From the NCBI RefSeq assembly GCF_016741875.1, contig NZ_JAERRF010000009.1, positions 1 to 64,000 on the forward strand: a stretch of 64,000 nt of DNA, written 5' to 3'. Position 1 is the first letter of the stretch. The number at the start of each line of letters is the position of its first letter. The translations under genes were made by a program, and so were the position numbers. Source of the stretch: Streptomyces coffeae (GTDB lineage: Bacteria > Actinomycetota > Actinomycetes > Streptomycetales > Streptomycetaceae). The notes below the pieces were generated by a model that was not told where the DNA came from, did not search any database, and saw only the letters and a program-made list of their open reading frames with translations. This document shows positions 53,812 through 62,541 of this stretch, one piece after another.

Positions 53812-53865
53812 ACCGCAAAGGACTCCTCCGAGTCTGTGTGAGGATACAAACCATGTCCGTGGGGG

Positions 53866-53886
53866 CTTTCCGGAAAGTTCCGGAAC
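53866..53886. promoter_or_regulatory. Two overlapping palindromes upstream of TcB-TcC
   Basis: CTTTCCGGAAAG (53866-53877) and GTTCCGGAAC (53877-53886) are both perfect palindromes sharing one base. Each contains TTCCGGAA, and the two cores are exactly 10 bp apart, on one face of the helix. They lie 55-75 bases upstream of the TcB-TcC GTG. On that strand a TATCCT lies about 20 bases downstream of them, so they would overlap the -35 region. Confidence 0.55.
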
Positions 53887-54180
53887 GCCTCCACCTCGTC
53901 CCGCCGTGCTCCGGGTGGGTGCCCTTCCACCCTACGCGCCATACCCACCACCGGCCTCCGCAGGAACGTGCCGCTGCGTGGTACCCACCGACCATGTCCT
54001 GCACTGGTCACCACTGGGCGCCGCCGCAGACAGCACCAGGCCCGCACCTGTGGTGCCGCTCCGCGTGGACACCGGACCACCATCCACCGGCCGCGGACTC
54101 CCGGAACCGCTCACCCCCTGGTCCGCAGCCCGCCGAGAGACTTCCCGGGGGCCTCCCGGCGGGCATCGCTCAGGAGAGGC
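53887..54180. other. Intergenic spacer between TcB-TcC and mannanase
   Basis: No supported gene. Short frames rich in Pro, Arg and Thr appear on the plus strand with no family resemblance. The spacer probably carries both divergent promoters. Confidence 0.45.
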
Positions 54181-54226
54181 ACTCTTGAGGAGAGAGCATG
54201 CAGAACTCTTGAGGAGGGAACATGCA
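54181..54226 (+). repeat. Tandem duplication of the mannanase ribosome binding site and start
   Basis: ACTCTTGAGGAG followed by an eight-to-ten base tail ending CATGCA occurs at 54181-54202 and 54205-54226, with 20 of 22 bases identical and a 24-base period. Each copy holds a GGAG and an ATG. The first ATG (54198) encodes only MQNS before a TGA at 54210-54212, inside the ribosome binding site of the real gene. The second ATG starts the mannanase. Confidence 0.7.
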
Positions 54227-55250
54227 CAAACGATCAAGACGTCTACTGCTCACGGAAACGGCCGCGGCGCTGGCAGCCGCGTCCGGGCCGGCCGATCAGG
54301 CCGAGGCCGCCACCGGCATCCACGTCAGCAACGGACGTGTCGTAGAGGCCAACGGCAACGACTTCGTGATGCGCGGCGTCAATCATCCCCACGCTTGGTA
54401 CACCGACCGGACTGGCTCCCTCGCCCACATCAAGGGGAAGGAGGCCAACACCGTCCGCGTGGTGCTCGCCAGCGGCCAGCAGTGGACGATGACCAGCGCC
54501 GCCGAGGTCTCTACGATCGTCAGCCTGTGCAAGCGGAACCGACTGATCTGCGTGCTGGAGGTGCACGACACCACCGGATACGGCGAGGTGAGCGGCGCCG
54601 CCACACTCTCCCAGGCCGCCGATTACTGGATCAAGGTCAAAAGCGCACTGCAGGGCCAGAAAGACTACGTCGTCATCAACCTCGGCAACGAGCCGCATGG
54701 CAACACCGGTTACGAGCGCTGGGCCTCCGACACCAGCGCCGCCGTCCGGAAGCTGCGAGGCGCCGGCTTCGACCACGCCATCATCGTCGATGCCCCCAAC
54801 TGGGGCCAGGACTGGTCGGGCACCATGCGCAACGACGCCCGCACGGTCTTCGACGCCGACCCCGACCGGAACACGATCTTCTCGATCCACATGTACGGGG
54901 TCTACGACACCGCCGCCAAGGTGCGCGACTACCTCAACTTCTTCGTCAGCGCCGGATTGCCGATCGCGATAGGTGAGTTCGGCCACTACCACACCGACGG
55001 CAACCCCGACGAGGACGCGATCATGGCTACCGCCGAGCGACTCGGCCTGGGTTACCTGGGCTGGTCATGGAGCGGCAACAGCGGCGTCGGCTATTTGGAC
55101 ATGGTCAACAACTTCAACACCAACTCCCTGACCAGTTGGGGCCGACGCATTTTCAACGGCTCCGACGGCATCGTCGCGACCGCGAAGGAGGCCACGATCT
55201 ACACCAGCGGAGGTGTCACCGGCGGGAGTGGCCCCAAAGGCTACTTCTAG
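54222..55250 (+). CDS. Secreted GH5 beta-mannanase, catalytic domain only
   Basis: A 342-residue glycoside hydrolase family 5 (ManA-like) endo-1,4-beta-mannanase that would cut mannans outside the cell. A probable signal peptide carries twin Arg (HKRSRRLLL) and ends near DQAEA. The mature part begins ATGIHVSNGRVVEANG. The catalytic acid/base Glu is in NLGNEPHG (about residue 157) and the nucleophile Glu in IGEFGHY (about 252). Other hallmarks are LICVLEVHDTTGYGE and GYLGWSWSGNSG. It ends VTGGSGPKGYF just after the catalytic domain. Known Streptomyces relatives continue through a Gly-rich linker to a carbohydrate-binding module, so the C-terminus has probably been lost next to IS110 DNA. Confidence 0.9.
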   Translation: MHKRSRRLLLTETAAALAAASGPADQAEAATGIHVSNGRVVEANGNDFVMRGVNHPHAWYTDRTGSLAHIKGKEANTVRVVLASGQQWTMTSAAEVSTIVSLCKRNRLICVLEVHDTTGYGEVSGAATLSQAADYWIKVKSALQGQKDYVVINLGNEPHGNTGYERWASDTSAAVRKLRGAGFDHAIIVDAPNWGQDWSGTMRNDARTVFDADPDRNTIFSIHMYGVYDTAAKVRDYLNFFVSAGLPIAIGEFGHYHTDGNPDEDAIMATAERLGLGYLGWSWSGNSGVGYLDMVNNFNTNSLTSWGRRIFNGSDGIVATAKEATIYTSGGVTGGSGPKGYF

Positions 55251-55332
55251 GCGCTTTCGTTTGGATCATCGGGCGGACCAGAGGATTCCCAATGGAGTTG
55301 TCAAGCCTTCTTGGTGACTCGCTGTGAGCGTG

Positions 55333-56150
55333 TTAGCCCAGTGCGAGGGGGTTCGGCGGTGGGGTGACTTCAAAGGTGCGCCCGTCGCGTACGAGGGCCC
55401 ACAGAACGTTCAGTCGGCGTCGCGCGAGAGCGATGACGGCCTGCTTGTGGTTCTTGCCCTCAGCCCTCTTGCGTTCGTAGAACGCCTTCGGCATGGGGCA
55501 CGATCGAGCGGCCACCATCGATGACATGTAGAAGACTCGCAGCAGGCGTCGGCAGTAGCGACGAGGTCTGCGCATGTTGCCGCTGATCCTCCCGGAGTCT
55601 CTTGGGACTGGCGCCAGGCCGGCGACACCGGCGAGGCGGTCCGGGCTGCCGAAGACGCTCATGTCGCCGCCGGTGTGGGCGATGAACTCGGCGCCCAGAA
55701 CGGGGCCGAGACCGGGCATGCTCAGGATGACTTCGGCGTGCGGGTGGTCGCGAAACCGGTCTTCGATCAGGGTGTCAGTCTCTTCGATCTCCTCGTCGAG
55801 GGCGATCACCTCCCTCGCCAGCCTGGCCACCACGGCGGCAGCCAGCTTCTCGCCGGCGACCGCGGTGTGCTGTGCCTCCGCGGCCGCGATGGCGGTGACC
55901 GCGACGAGCTGGGCACTGCGGACCTTGCGGTTCCGCAACCACGTTGCGAGCCGGTTCTTGCCGACGCGACGAAGTGCGGCTGCTGCAGGGAAGCCGCCGT
56001 CCCCGTGGTCACCAGAGGCCGCCTGCTTCGCAGACACGGCGGGGCGACCTCGCAGGGCCTGGACATCGATCGCCCACGCGATCGGCAGCGGCAGCTCGTC
56101 GAACTCGCGGTCGGTGAACACGGCGGCGTGGAAGATCTGCTGGGTGGCGG
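55333..56150 (-). pseudogene. IS110-family transposase lacking its N-terminal domain
   Basis: The C-terminal two thirds of an IS110 transposase: RLATWLRNRKVRSAQLVAVT, a long helix VALDEEIEETDTLIEDRF, then the transposase_20 part MPGLGPVLGAEFIAHTGGDM, RLAGVAGLAPVPRDSGRISG, and AFYERKRAEGKNHKQAVIAL. It ends ALVRDGRTFEVTPPPNP. The serine nucleophile region (GLAPVPRDSGR) is present. The RuvC-like DEDD domain that should precede it is missing. Upstream sequence (FDELPLPIAWAIDVQAL) does not fit IS110. Confidence 0.75.
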
Positions 56151-56560
56151 CGAGGTAGTTCCCTGGGTGAGTTCAGTGTGGCTGATCAACGTGTCCGGGT
56201 TCTTGAGCGGGTGGCTGGACATGTAGCGGTGGACTGTTCCCGTAGGACACGGTGGCGTCGTGGTCATCCAGCAGCTTCTCCGAGACCTCTCTCACGGTGG
56301 GGAGTTGGTCGGCGTGGGTAGCGGCGTACTCGTCGAGGATGACGTCGATGGTCGGGCCGACACGTTCCTTGGCAGGGCCCACGATGGGGGGCCGCTTCTT
56401 GCGGGGCAGGCGGCGTTGGCGACTTCAGAGCCTGCCGGACCGTTGCGTGGCCGACGTGGTGACGCTTCGCCAGATGAGAGACCGGCGATTCGGACCTCAC
56501 TTACGACCAGGCGCTGCGCGAACTCGCCCTGCCGGGCAGCGAGGTCCTGCACCGCGTGCG
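56150..56560 (-). pseudogene. IS21-type IstA N-terminal fragment
   Basis: Minus-strand pieces give a helix-turn-helix SHLAKRHHVGHATVRQALKS, then after a shift VGPAKERVGPTIDVILDEYA and TVREVSEKLLDDHDATVSYG. This matches the start of an IS21-like transposase. No catalytic core follows. It runs directly into the IS110 remnant near 56150, so two elements have been joined. Confidence 0.5.
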
Positions 56561-56775
56561 AGGCCCAGCACCTCGTCCTCCGCTGACCCGGAGTGTGGGT
56601 TGGCCAGCCCGGCTAGCGGTGCTCGCGCTCCCTGTTCGTACCTTGCTGGTGGCGGCACACGGACCGCCATGGCGCCATGACGAGGGCAGTTCGAGCCGTT
56701 TCCGGGTGACCGGACATGACCGGTGGTCCGCTTCCTCCGCACACCGGGCGGAGACACCATGCAGGGGTGACTCAT

Positions 56776-57777
56776 GTGTCGGACATGCCCGCAGGAGCAC
56801 TGATATCCGTTTCGAGCAGCGAGCTGCCGGTCGGTGACCGCTTCGAGTGGTACACCCACTTGGTGCGGGAGAACATCGCACCCTTCTCGCTCTCGAGCGC
56901 GCTCGCCCATGACTTCCATGGGCGAGTGCTCGCCATCGATCTGAGCGGGGTGCAGATCGCGAACTTCTCGTTCTCGTCGGTGCAGGCCGTGCGCACCTCC
57001 AGGCATATACGGCGCGAAGACCCCGAGACGTATCAACTGGCACTGGTCCGCGGCAGCCCGATGTGGGTGAACCAGCGCCGTAACCAGGCCACGGTCGGCG
57101 GTGGTGATCTGGTCTTCTTCGACTCCTCCCATCCGCTGGAGGCGTCTGTTCCCCATGAGTACGGGCTCGGCCTGGTGACCATGCTGCGGATGCCGAAGAG
57201 CGCGTTCCCGTTGGCGCCCGGGAAGGCCGACCGCCTCCTGTCTCAGCGGTTGTCGCCGCACGGAGTGACCGGCGCGCTCCTGTGCCAGTACCTGACCACG
57301 GTGTGCGACCGGGCCGCTGACCTGAGCGCTGTCGAGCGATACCGTCTCGGGACGATCGCTGTCGACCTGGCCGCCGCGTTCCTCTCCGACCACCTGGACG
57401 CCCAGTACCTGCTTCCGGTCGACACACGTCAGCAGACTCTGCTCGCCAGGATCAACGCCTTCATCGACCGCCACCTGGGCAACCCCGACCTGACTCCGGC
57501 GTACATCGCCGCCCGCCATCACATCTCACTCCGCTCCTTGCATCTGCTGTTCGGTCAGCAACCGCAGACCGTCTCGGTCACGATCCGTCGGCGGCGTCTG
57601 GAGCGCTGCCGCACCGACCTCGCGGACCCGCGACTACGCGGACAGCCGATCAGCACGGTCGCGGCTCGATGGGGGTTCCTGGTACCGGCTGAGTTCAGCC
57701 GGGCATTCCGGGCGGCGTACGGCCTGACGCCCACGGAATTCCGTTACCAGGCCGCACGCGAGCAAAGTCTGCGCTGA
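56776..57777 (+). CDS. AraC-family transcriptional regulator
   Basis: A 333-residue AraC/XylS regulator. The N-terminal domain is of the AraC-binding-like type (SSSELPVGDRFEWYTHLVRE, SRHIRREDPETYQLALVRGS). The C-terminal double helix-turn-helix reads RINAFIDRHLGNPDLTPAYI, AARHHISLRSLHLLFGQQPQ, and ISTVAARWGFLVPAEFSRAF, ending FRAAYGLTPTEFRYQ. I chose GTG 56776 because AGGGG lies eight bases upstream; ATG 56785 and GTG 56767 are alternatives. Its target is not obvious: the next gene, a small secreted protein, is on the same strand 100 bases on. Confidence 0.88.
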   Translation: MSDMPAGALISVSSSELPVGDRFEWYTHLVRENIAPFSLSSALAHDFHGRVLAIDLSGVQIANFSFSSVQAVRTSRHIRREDPETYQLALVRGSPMWVNQRRNQATVGGGDLVFFDSSHPLEASVPHEYGLGLVTMLRMPKSAFPLAPGKADRLLSQRLSPHGVTGALLCQYLTTVCDRAADLSAVERYRLGTIAVDLAAAFLSDHLDAQYLLPVDTRQQTLLARINAFIDRHLGNPDLTPAYIAARHHISLRSLHLLFGQQPQTVSVTIRRRRLERCRTDLADPRLRGQPISTVAARWGFLVPAEFSRAFRAAYGLTPTEFRYQAAREQSLR

Positions 57778-57879
57778 GCCACAAGTGACCTTGCACTGGT
57801 CCACAAGCTGCCCTCAGCACCCGGAGCCATGATGTAAGCGCACGACGCGATGACCCCGAACGACGAAGGAGGGACCGAG

Positions 57880-58215
57880 ATGTCCATCAGGCAATGTGTT
57901 GCCACGGCTGCCGCCGCGTTGGCTTTCGGAGCGGGCGGGCTGCTCGTCACGGCCGGCCCGGCTTCCGCTTCCACCTCGGCCGTGTATACGTGCAATCCGC
58001 CGACGTACATGACGGGCAGCGGTGGGCATGCCGGCGCCTCGCTCCAGTGCTTCGGAACCAGCTCCAACGACCTGTTCAACGTCGCTGTCACCTGCCGGAA
58101 GCCCGACGGATACGAGTACCGGCACGACGGGCCCATCGTCCGGAGCGGTGAGACCTCGACCGTGTGGTGTGACCTCAACGCCAGAATCGTCCATCTCGCC
58201 TATGTGCGCTGGTAA
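57880..58215 (+). CDS. Small secreted protein
   Basis: A 111-residue exported protein. The signal peptide (MSIRQCVATAAAALAFGAGG, cleavage probable after PASAS) is followed by a mature part of about 80 residues with four Cys: YTCNPPTYMTGSGGHAGASL, QCFGTSSNDLFNVAVTCRKP, TSTVWCDLNARIVHLAYVRW. The Cys could form two disulphides. ATG 57880 has GGAGG ten bases upstream. It follows the AraC gene. Function unknown. Confidence 0.75.
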   Translation: MSIRQCVATAAAALAFGAGGLLVTAGPASASTSAVYTCNPPTYMTGSGGHAGASLQCFGTSSNDLFNVAVTCRKPDGYEYRHDGPIVRSGETSTVWCDLNARIVHLAYVRW

Positions 58216-58289
58216 GGCCCGGCCACGATTCCTGGAGCTGACGGTGGCAGGGCAGCGGGGCTTCCGTCCGCATGGATGCTGCACAATCT

Positions 58290-58675
58290 GTGTCTCGACT
58301 GCCCGGCATGTCGATGCGGGAGCTTGAGCGCAAGTACGGCGTGACGTGGCGGACGGTGCGGAAGGCGTTGGACTCGGCCTGGCCGGAGCCGCGCAAGAAG
58401 CTCCCGCCCCGGGCCTCCTCCCTGGATCCGTTCAAACCGATGATCGACGAGATCCTGCGATCGGATCTGGATGCGCCGCCGAACGCGAGGAGAAGAACAG
58501 CGTCGCCATTGCCTCCAACGAGTCCTTCGGCGGTCGGACCAAGACGTTCACTGACCCCCGCCTTTGCGCGGCCATCGTCGACCGCCTCACCTTCAACGGC
58601 ACCATCATCGAGACCGGCACCGACTCCTATCGCCTTGCCACTACCCGGGCACGAGTCGAGGCATCGGCCGGCTGA
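58290..58675 (+). pseudogene. IS21 element collapsed by internal deletion (IstA start joined to IstB end)
   Basis: About 58300-58490 encodes the IstA N-terminus: MSMRELERKYGVTWRTVRKA and PEPRKKLPPRASSLDPFKPM, then IDEILRSDLDAP. In another frame, 58490-58675 encodes the IstB C-terminus: KNSVAIASNESFGGRTKTF, then IVDRLTFNGTIIETGTDSYR, ending RARVEASAG and TGA. Everything between, about 2 kb in a normal IS21, is deleted. Confidence 0.75.
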
Positions 58676-59468
58676 CTACCTGATCCGGGCCACGAGCATG
58701 GAGACTCTGACATCTTCGATGAACCGCTGGTCCGGCGGAAGTGACTGCCGGATGCCCTCGGCGAATGCCGGCCGGTCGTCCGCTCCGGGCAGCTCATCTG
58801 CGGGGACAGCAGAGTAAACCCCGCCGATGAGCTCGTCGAAGCTCAGCTCATCGCGATATTCGATCACGACCTCCCGCACACCTTCGAAGCCGGCGGACTC
58901 CAGCGCCTGCGCATAGCGAAGCCGGTCTCGCGCGGCGGTGCCGCAGGACGCCTCCAGCTTGGTGTCGAAATGGTGTTCCAGAAAGCCCCGCAGTGAGCGT
59001 GACCAATCGCTGTCCTGCAAACCACAGCGGCGTCCCGTTAGAGACCACGGCGACACCTCCCCCGGAGCGGAACAGCGGCGACAGCGCACGGAAGAGTGCC
59101 TCGTGTTGCATCCAGTGGAGCGCCTGCCCAATGACCGCCATCGCCAACGACCGCTGTCCCATCAGCTCGCCGAGCGCAGGAACGTCGGTGTCCGCGCCGA
59201 GGATCCACGTCGCGTTTTGGACGCCCTGTCTCACGGCTGCTTCCCTCGCGAGCCGAAGCATGTCCGGCTCGGGATCCATGCCGATGACCGAGCGGACCCG
59301 GGAGGCAAGCGGGACGGCCAGCTGACCAGTGCCGCACCCTAGGTCGAGCACGATGTCGTCCCTGTTCAGTGCGAATGCCGTTTGCAGCGCGTCGAGAGCC
59401 TGAGGCGGATAACCACGCCGGAACTTCGCGTAGTACTCGGCAACGTCACCGCTGAACCCCACAGTCAT
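58676..59468 (-). pseudogene. SAM-dependent methyltransferase with one frameshift
   Basis: Class I methyltransferase of about 264 residues if the frame is restored. The start is ATG 59468 (MTVGFSGDVAEYYAKFRRGY). Motif I is VLDLGCGTGQLAVPLA, motif II has VIGMDPEPDMLRLAREAA, and a conserved AVIGQALHWMQHEALF follows. Near 59018 the frame changes by one base, after which DWSRSLRGFLEHHFDTKLEA and YRDELSFDELIGGVYSAVPA continue to the stop at 58676. Either a recent mutation or a sequencing error; everything else is intact. Its stop shares bases with the end of the IS21 remnant. Confidence 0.75.
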
Positions 59469-60098
59469 GGCATCACCTTGCCCAAGCGCGGGCACCGGAG
59501 ACAGGCTCCCGGCGCACCGATCGCTACCGGCTGAAACCAGAGGTGAACCGCGGGATTGCCGACACAACCACCGTCCGCCGGATCCAGGCGCCGTCACATC
59601 TCATCGACATCTCACCGCGTCAAGATCAAGAAATGCCGCTCAAACCCATCAACAAACGCTGTCCGAAGCAATCCACGAAGCCAGACACCTCAGCGTCCGC
59701 AGCAGAACAGCTCTGAGCCTCGCGCTGGAGACCGTCGTGCCGGCCAGGCTTCACCGACGGCACGGCTGCGGGCCCTGATACAGGGACAGGCCAAGGTGTG
59801 ACGTAATCGAGCCTGACGTCCTGCTGTCCGCTGATGGGCCCGGCAGCCACTGATTCCGCTGGAAGCGTCGCGGTCAGGACCGCCGCTGCCGAGGCAGCGG
59901 AAAGCAACAGTTCCCATCCAGTACCAGTCAGAATTTGCACGCGCCCCACACCACGGCGCGTCGACGGACGCACCATTGGGCGGGCTGACTTCGCCGTGCA
60001 CTGCTGAAGCCCGATGGCGGCTCCCCCGGGGGTACGCAGTGCCCCGATCAAGCCGTGCGGAACGCCCGCCGTTCACTCGCGACCATCAGACTGGCGAA
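59469..60098. other. Roughly 630-bp stretch without a supported gene
   Basis: Minus-strand 60040-59640 has a hydrophobic run (WELLLSAASAAAVLTATLPA) that could be a secreted-protein scrap, but no start, ribosome binding site or domain supports it. Confidence 0.4.
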
Positions 60099-60731
60099 TC
60101 AGCTGTCCAGCAGGAAGCCCAACACCCCCCGGAGATCGGCAGGTTCGCTGTAGTGCACGCCGGTCATCCCGAGCCCGGCTGCGGCTTCGATGTTCTCAAG
60201 CCGATCATCCACAAAGAGGCACCGGTTCATGGGGATACCCGCATGCTTGGCCGCGATCTCGTAGATCTTCTGGTCCGGCTTGGCCACCCCCACCCGCGCA
60301 CTGCTGACGACGTGGTCTGCGAAATCCGCCAGGCCCAGCGACGCCAGGTCGTCCTCCAGTTCCACGGTCGCGTTGGTCACCAGCACCAAGGGCATGTGCG
60401 CCCGCACCTGAAGGAGCAAGCCCACCACAACGTCGTCGGCCCAGAATGGCGCCTTGGCGAGCGCCGTACCCAGCTCGCGCGCCTGGGCCTCCGGCACCTG
60501 TCCCGCGAGGCCGGCCACGATGGACTCCACCCACTGCTGCTTGGTGATCGCGCCGAGGAGCAGCGGCAGGTCTGTCTCCGGTGCAAAGGCCACCCTCTCG
60601 GTGGTGCCCTCCGCCAGCCCCGCACCACGCTCCAGGCTTGCCAGCTCCGTCGTGTCGTAGAAGCGGATCACGTTGTCGAGGTCGCACAGCACTGCATCGA
60701 AGGGCCTGCTGGAGATCTTGGAAGTCGTCAC
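60099..60731 (-). CDS. HAD-superfamily hydrolase
   Basis: A 210-residue HAD hydrolase, probably a small-molecule phosphatase. The nucleophile motif is FDAVLCDLDNVIRFYD, motif II is MPLVLVTNATVELE, the Lys is in ARVGVAKPDQKIYEIA, and the last motif is CLFVDDRLENIEAAAGLGMT. The helical cap domain lies between (about 30-95). GTG 60731 follows AGAGG; upstream sense is absent. It stands alone. The substrate cannot be predicted. Confidence 0.83.
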   Translation of the reverse strand: MTTSKISSRPFDAVLCDLDNVIRFYDTTELASLERGAGLAEGTTERVAFAPETDLPLLLGAITKQQWVESIVAGLAGQVPEAQARELGTALAKAPFWADDVVVGLLLQVRAHMPLVLVTNATVELEDDLASLGLADFADHVVSSARVGVAKPDQKIYEIAAKHAGIPMNRCLFVDDRLENIEAAAGLGMTGVHYSEPADLRGVLGFLLDS

Positions 60732-61000
60732 TGCCTCTGGATAACACAGCGACAAGTAGGCAGTCGTGGTCCCAGGTGATTGTCCCTGATTTGCGAACCG
60801 GAGCACGTCAGATGCGACGGAGGCGAAAGCCGCGTGAGGCGGGAGGCGAGGTAAAGCGGCTGCTGTCCCGTGTCATCGAACATTGATCTTTTGCCATCGA
60901 AGATTGATCAGATGCCTTCGGGGCAACGCGCACTGTGCGGGAGCCCCCACTGGACGACCGGTGGGAGCTCCCGCCACGGGTGGGAGCCCAAGAGGGCTCG

Positions 61001-61130
61001 TCAGCCGATCGGCACCACATGCTCGGCCTGCGGTCCCTTGGGTCCCTGGGTGACTTGGAAGTCGACCCTGGCGCCCTCGGCCAGCTCCTTGAAGCCGGTC
61101 GGAACCCTGCCCAGCTGAGTCCGTCCGCCC
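61001..61130 (-). pseudogene. Cold-shock protein C-terminal fragment
   Basis: The end of a minus-strand frame reads TGFKELAEGARVDFQVTQGP followed by KGPQAEHVVPIG and TGA, the C-terminal third of a CspA-type cold-shock domain. The RNA-binding first half (KWFNxxKGFGFI) is absent upstream, where the sequence is unrelated. Confidence 0.65.
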
Positions 61131-61354
61131 CCGGCGCGGATGCCCGGCGCATGCGTTCCCGGGCGGCTCGCTTCAGGTGTACCGGCGCGATCAGGAACGG
61201 CATCAGAGAATGGGGCGCGACAGAGCGGGAGTTGGGCGCTACAGTGAAGGAAGCCTGGGTGGCTGGAACGATCCCGCCCTTCCTTTGAGAGCCGCTTCCC
61301 AACACGCGCGGCTCGGGGGAGCTGGAACGACGGCCTCACCCAGGCGTTGTCATG

Positions 61355-62116
61355 TCAGCGGCCACGTTTGTCCTCCCACAGCTCCACGTGCAGCCGAGGG
61401 CTGAGATTCCAGCCGCAGGCCAGGGCCTCTTCCGCGATCGTCCGCATCCCCTGTCGCACCATGTCGGCCGAGGTCCCCTCGGGCATCACCCAGATCTCGT
61501 CCATCGCGAACCGCTCGGGGAGGTCGGCGATCTCCTTGAACTCCGCCAGCTCACTCACGACGAATGTGAACCGGGCCTTGCCGGAGCTAGCGAACGCTGC
61601 CAGGGCCGCAGGGACGACCCGCTGAATCTCCCGGCCGCCGGCGGCGACCAGCTTCGGAGAGACGTTGAAGGCGGTCACGGTCGCCACGAGGTCCTCGCTC
61701 GGGATCAGAGTGCCGTTCGTCTCGATCTCGATCTCGTAGCCCTCCGCGTGCAGCATGGCCACCAAACGCTCCAGTCCGAGCCGCTGGAGCAGCGGCTCGC
61801 CGCCCGTGATCACGACGAGCCGGACCGTGTGGGCCTTCACCCACGCCATCAGGTCGTCCAGCAAGACCCGGCGCCGGATCTTTGGATCCTGCGGGTCGTG
61901 CATCTTGAAGTCCCAGGTGTAGGCGGTGTCACAGGCCCACCGAGCCCCGGGGCCTTGGCCGCAGGACAGGTTGCAGTGGCTGAGGCGGATGAACAGGGCC
62001 TGTCGGCCGAGCGAGGGCCCCTCGCCCTGGAACGTCGGCCCGAACGTGTCAGCGATGAACAGCCCGCGATCGTCCACGGCCTGGTGGTCGAGTAAGTGGA
62101 GCACTCCCCCGTTCAC
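61355..62116 (-). CDS. queE: 7-carboxy-7-deazaguanine synthase
   Basis: A 253-residue radical-SAM enzyme that makes the 7-deazaguanine core of queuosine and related nucleosides or antibiotics. FGPTFQGEGPSLGRQALFIR is followed by an iron-sulphur Cys set spread as SHCNLSC...GARWACDTAYTWD, with an insertion before the third Cys seen in some QueE groups. ITGGEPLLQR is the SAM-binding block, and EIETNGT and NVSPKL follow. GTG 62116 overlaps the stop of the queD chimera (GTGA). Codon 8 is TTA (62093-62095), rare in Streptomyces, so bldA tRNA may be needed. No queC or queF is visible in the window. Confidence 0.88.
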   Translation of the reverse strand: MNGGVLHLLDHQAVDDRGLFIADTFGPTFQGEGPSLGRQALFIRLSHCNLSCGQGPGARWACDTAYTWDFKMHDPQDPKIRRRVLLDDLMAWVKAHTVRLVVITGGEPLLQRLGLERLVAMLHAEGYEIEIETNGTLIPSEDLVATVTAFNVSPKLVAAGGREIQRVVPAALAAFASSGKARFTFVVSELAEFKEIADLPERFAMDEIWVMPEGTSADMVRQGMRTIAEEALACGWNLSPRLHVELWEDKRGR

Positions 62117-62541
62117 GGCCGGATCACCTCGAATTCCGCCCACGACGACGGGGTTTCCGACACGCGCACCTTCTCCAGGCGCCCCTCGATCTCCGGCTCG
62201 ATGTGCTCCACAAACCACTCGGCGAGGTGCTGCGCGAGGTTCTCCGACGTCGGCTCGACCGGCAGCACTTCGTTGAGCGACCGGTGATCCAGATGACTGT
62301 GCGCGACCGCGAGCCTTGCGATCTGCGGCGCGATGGGGCGACTGGAAGTGAGGAACTGCGGGACGAGCGTGAGATGGACCGAGGCCGCCTTCGGATTGAG
62401 GACGTTGGACCATAGTCCCTGCCCGAAGCCCCAAGGCGTGCCCACGGCAAGCGCCATCGCACCTGTCTCGTTACTTCGATGCCGCGACGCGCTGAACGCC
62501 AGGTGGTCACGCCCAACCAGATATCCCGGCCAACGGCCCAA
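62113..62541 (-). pseudogene. Chimera of a LysE-family fragment and the QueD C-terminus
   Basis: A single open frame of 142 residues. The C-terminal part, LDHRSLNEVLPVEPTSENLA and HLAEWFVEHIEPEIEGRLEK, is 6-carboxytetrahydropterin synthase (QueD), including the conserved LDHxxLN. The N-terminal part is not QueD: GFGQGLWSNVLNPKAASVHL and TLVPQFLTSSRPIAPQIARL match the NPK-containing middle of LysE exporters. The QueD zinc site (HGHNY) is therefore missing and the product should be inactive. The junction lies near 62300. It overlaps queE by four bases. Confidence 0.6.

Noticed and set aside
59626..60076. A secreted-protein-like frame on the minus strand
   Set aside because: One hydrophobic run but no ribosome binding site, no conserved mature domain and overlapping frames of equal quality.
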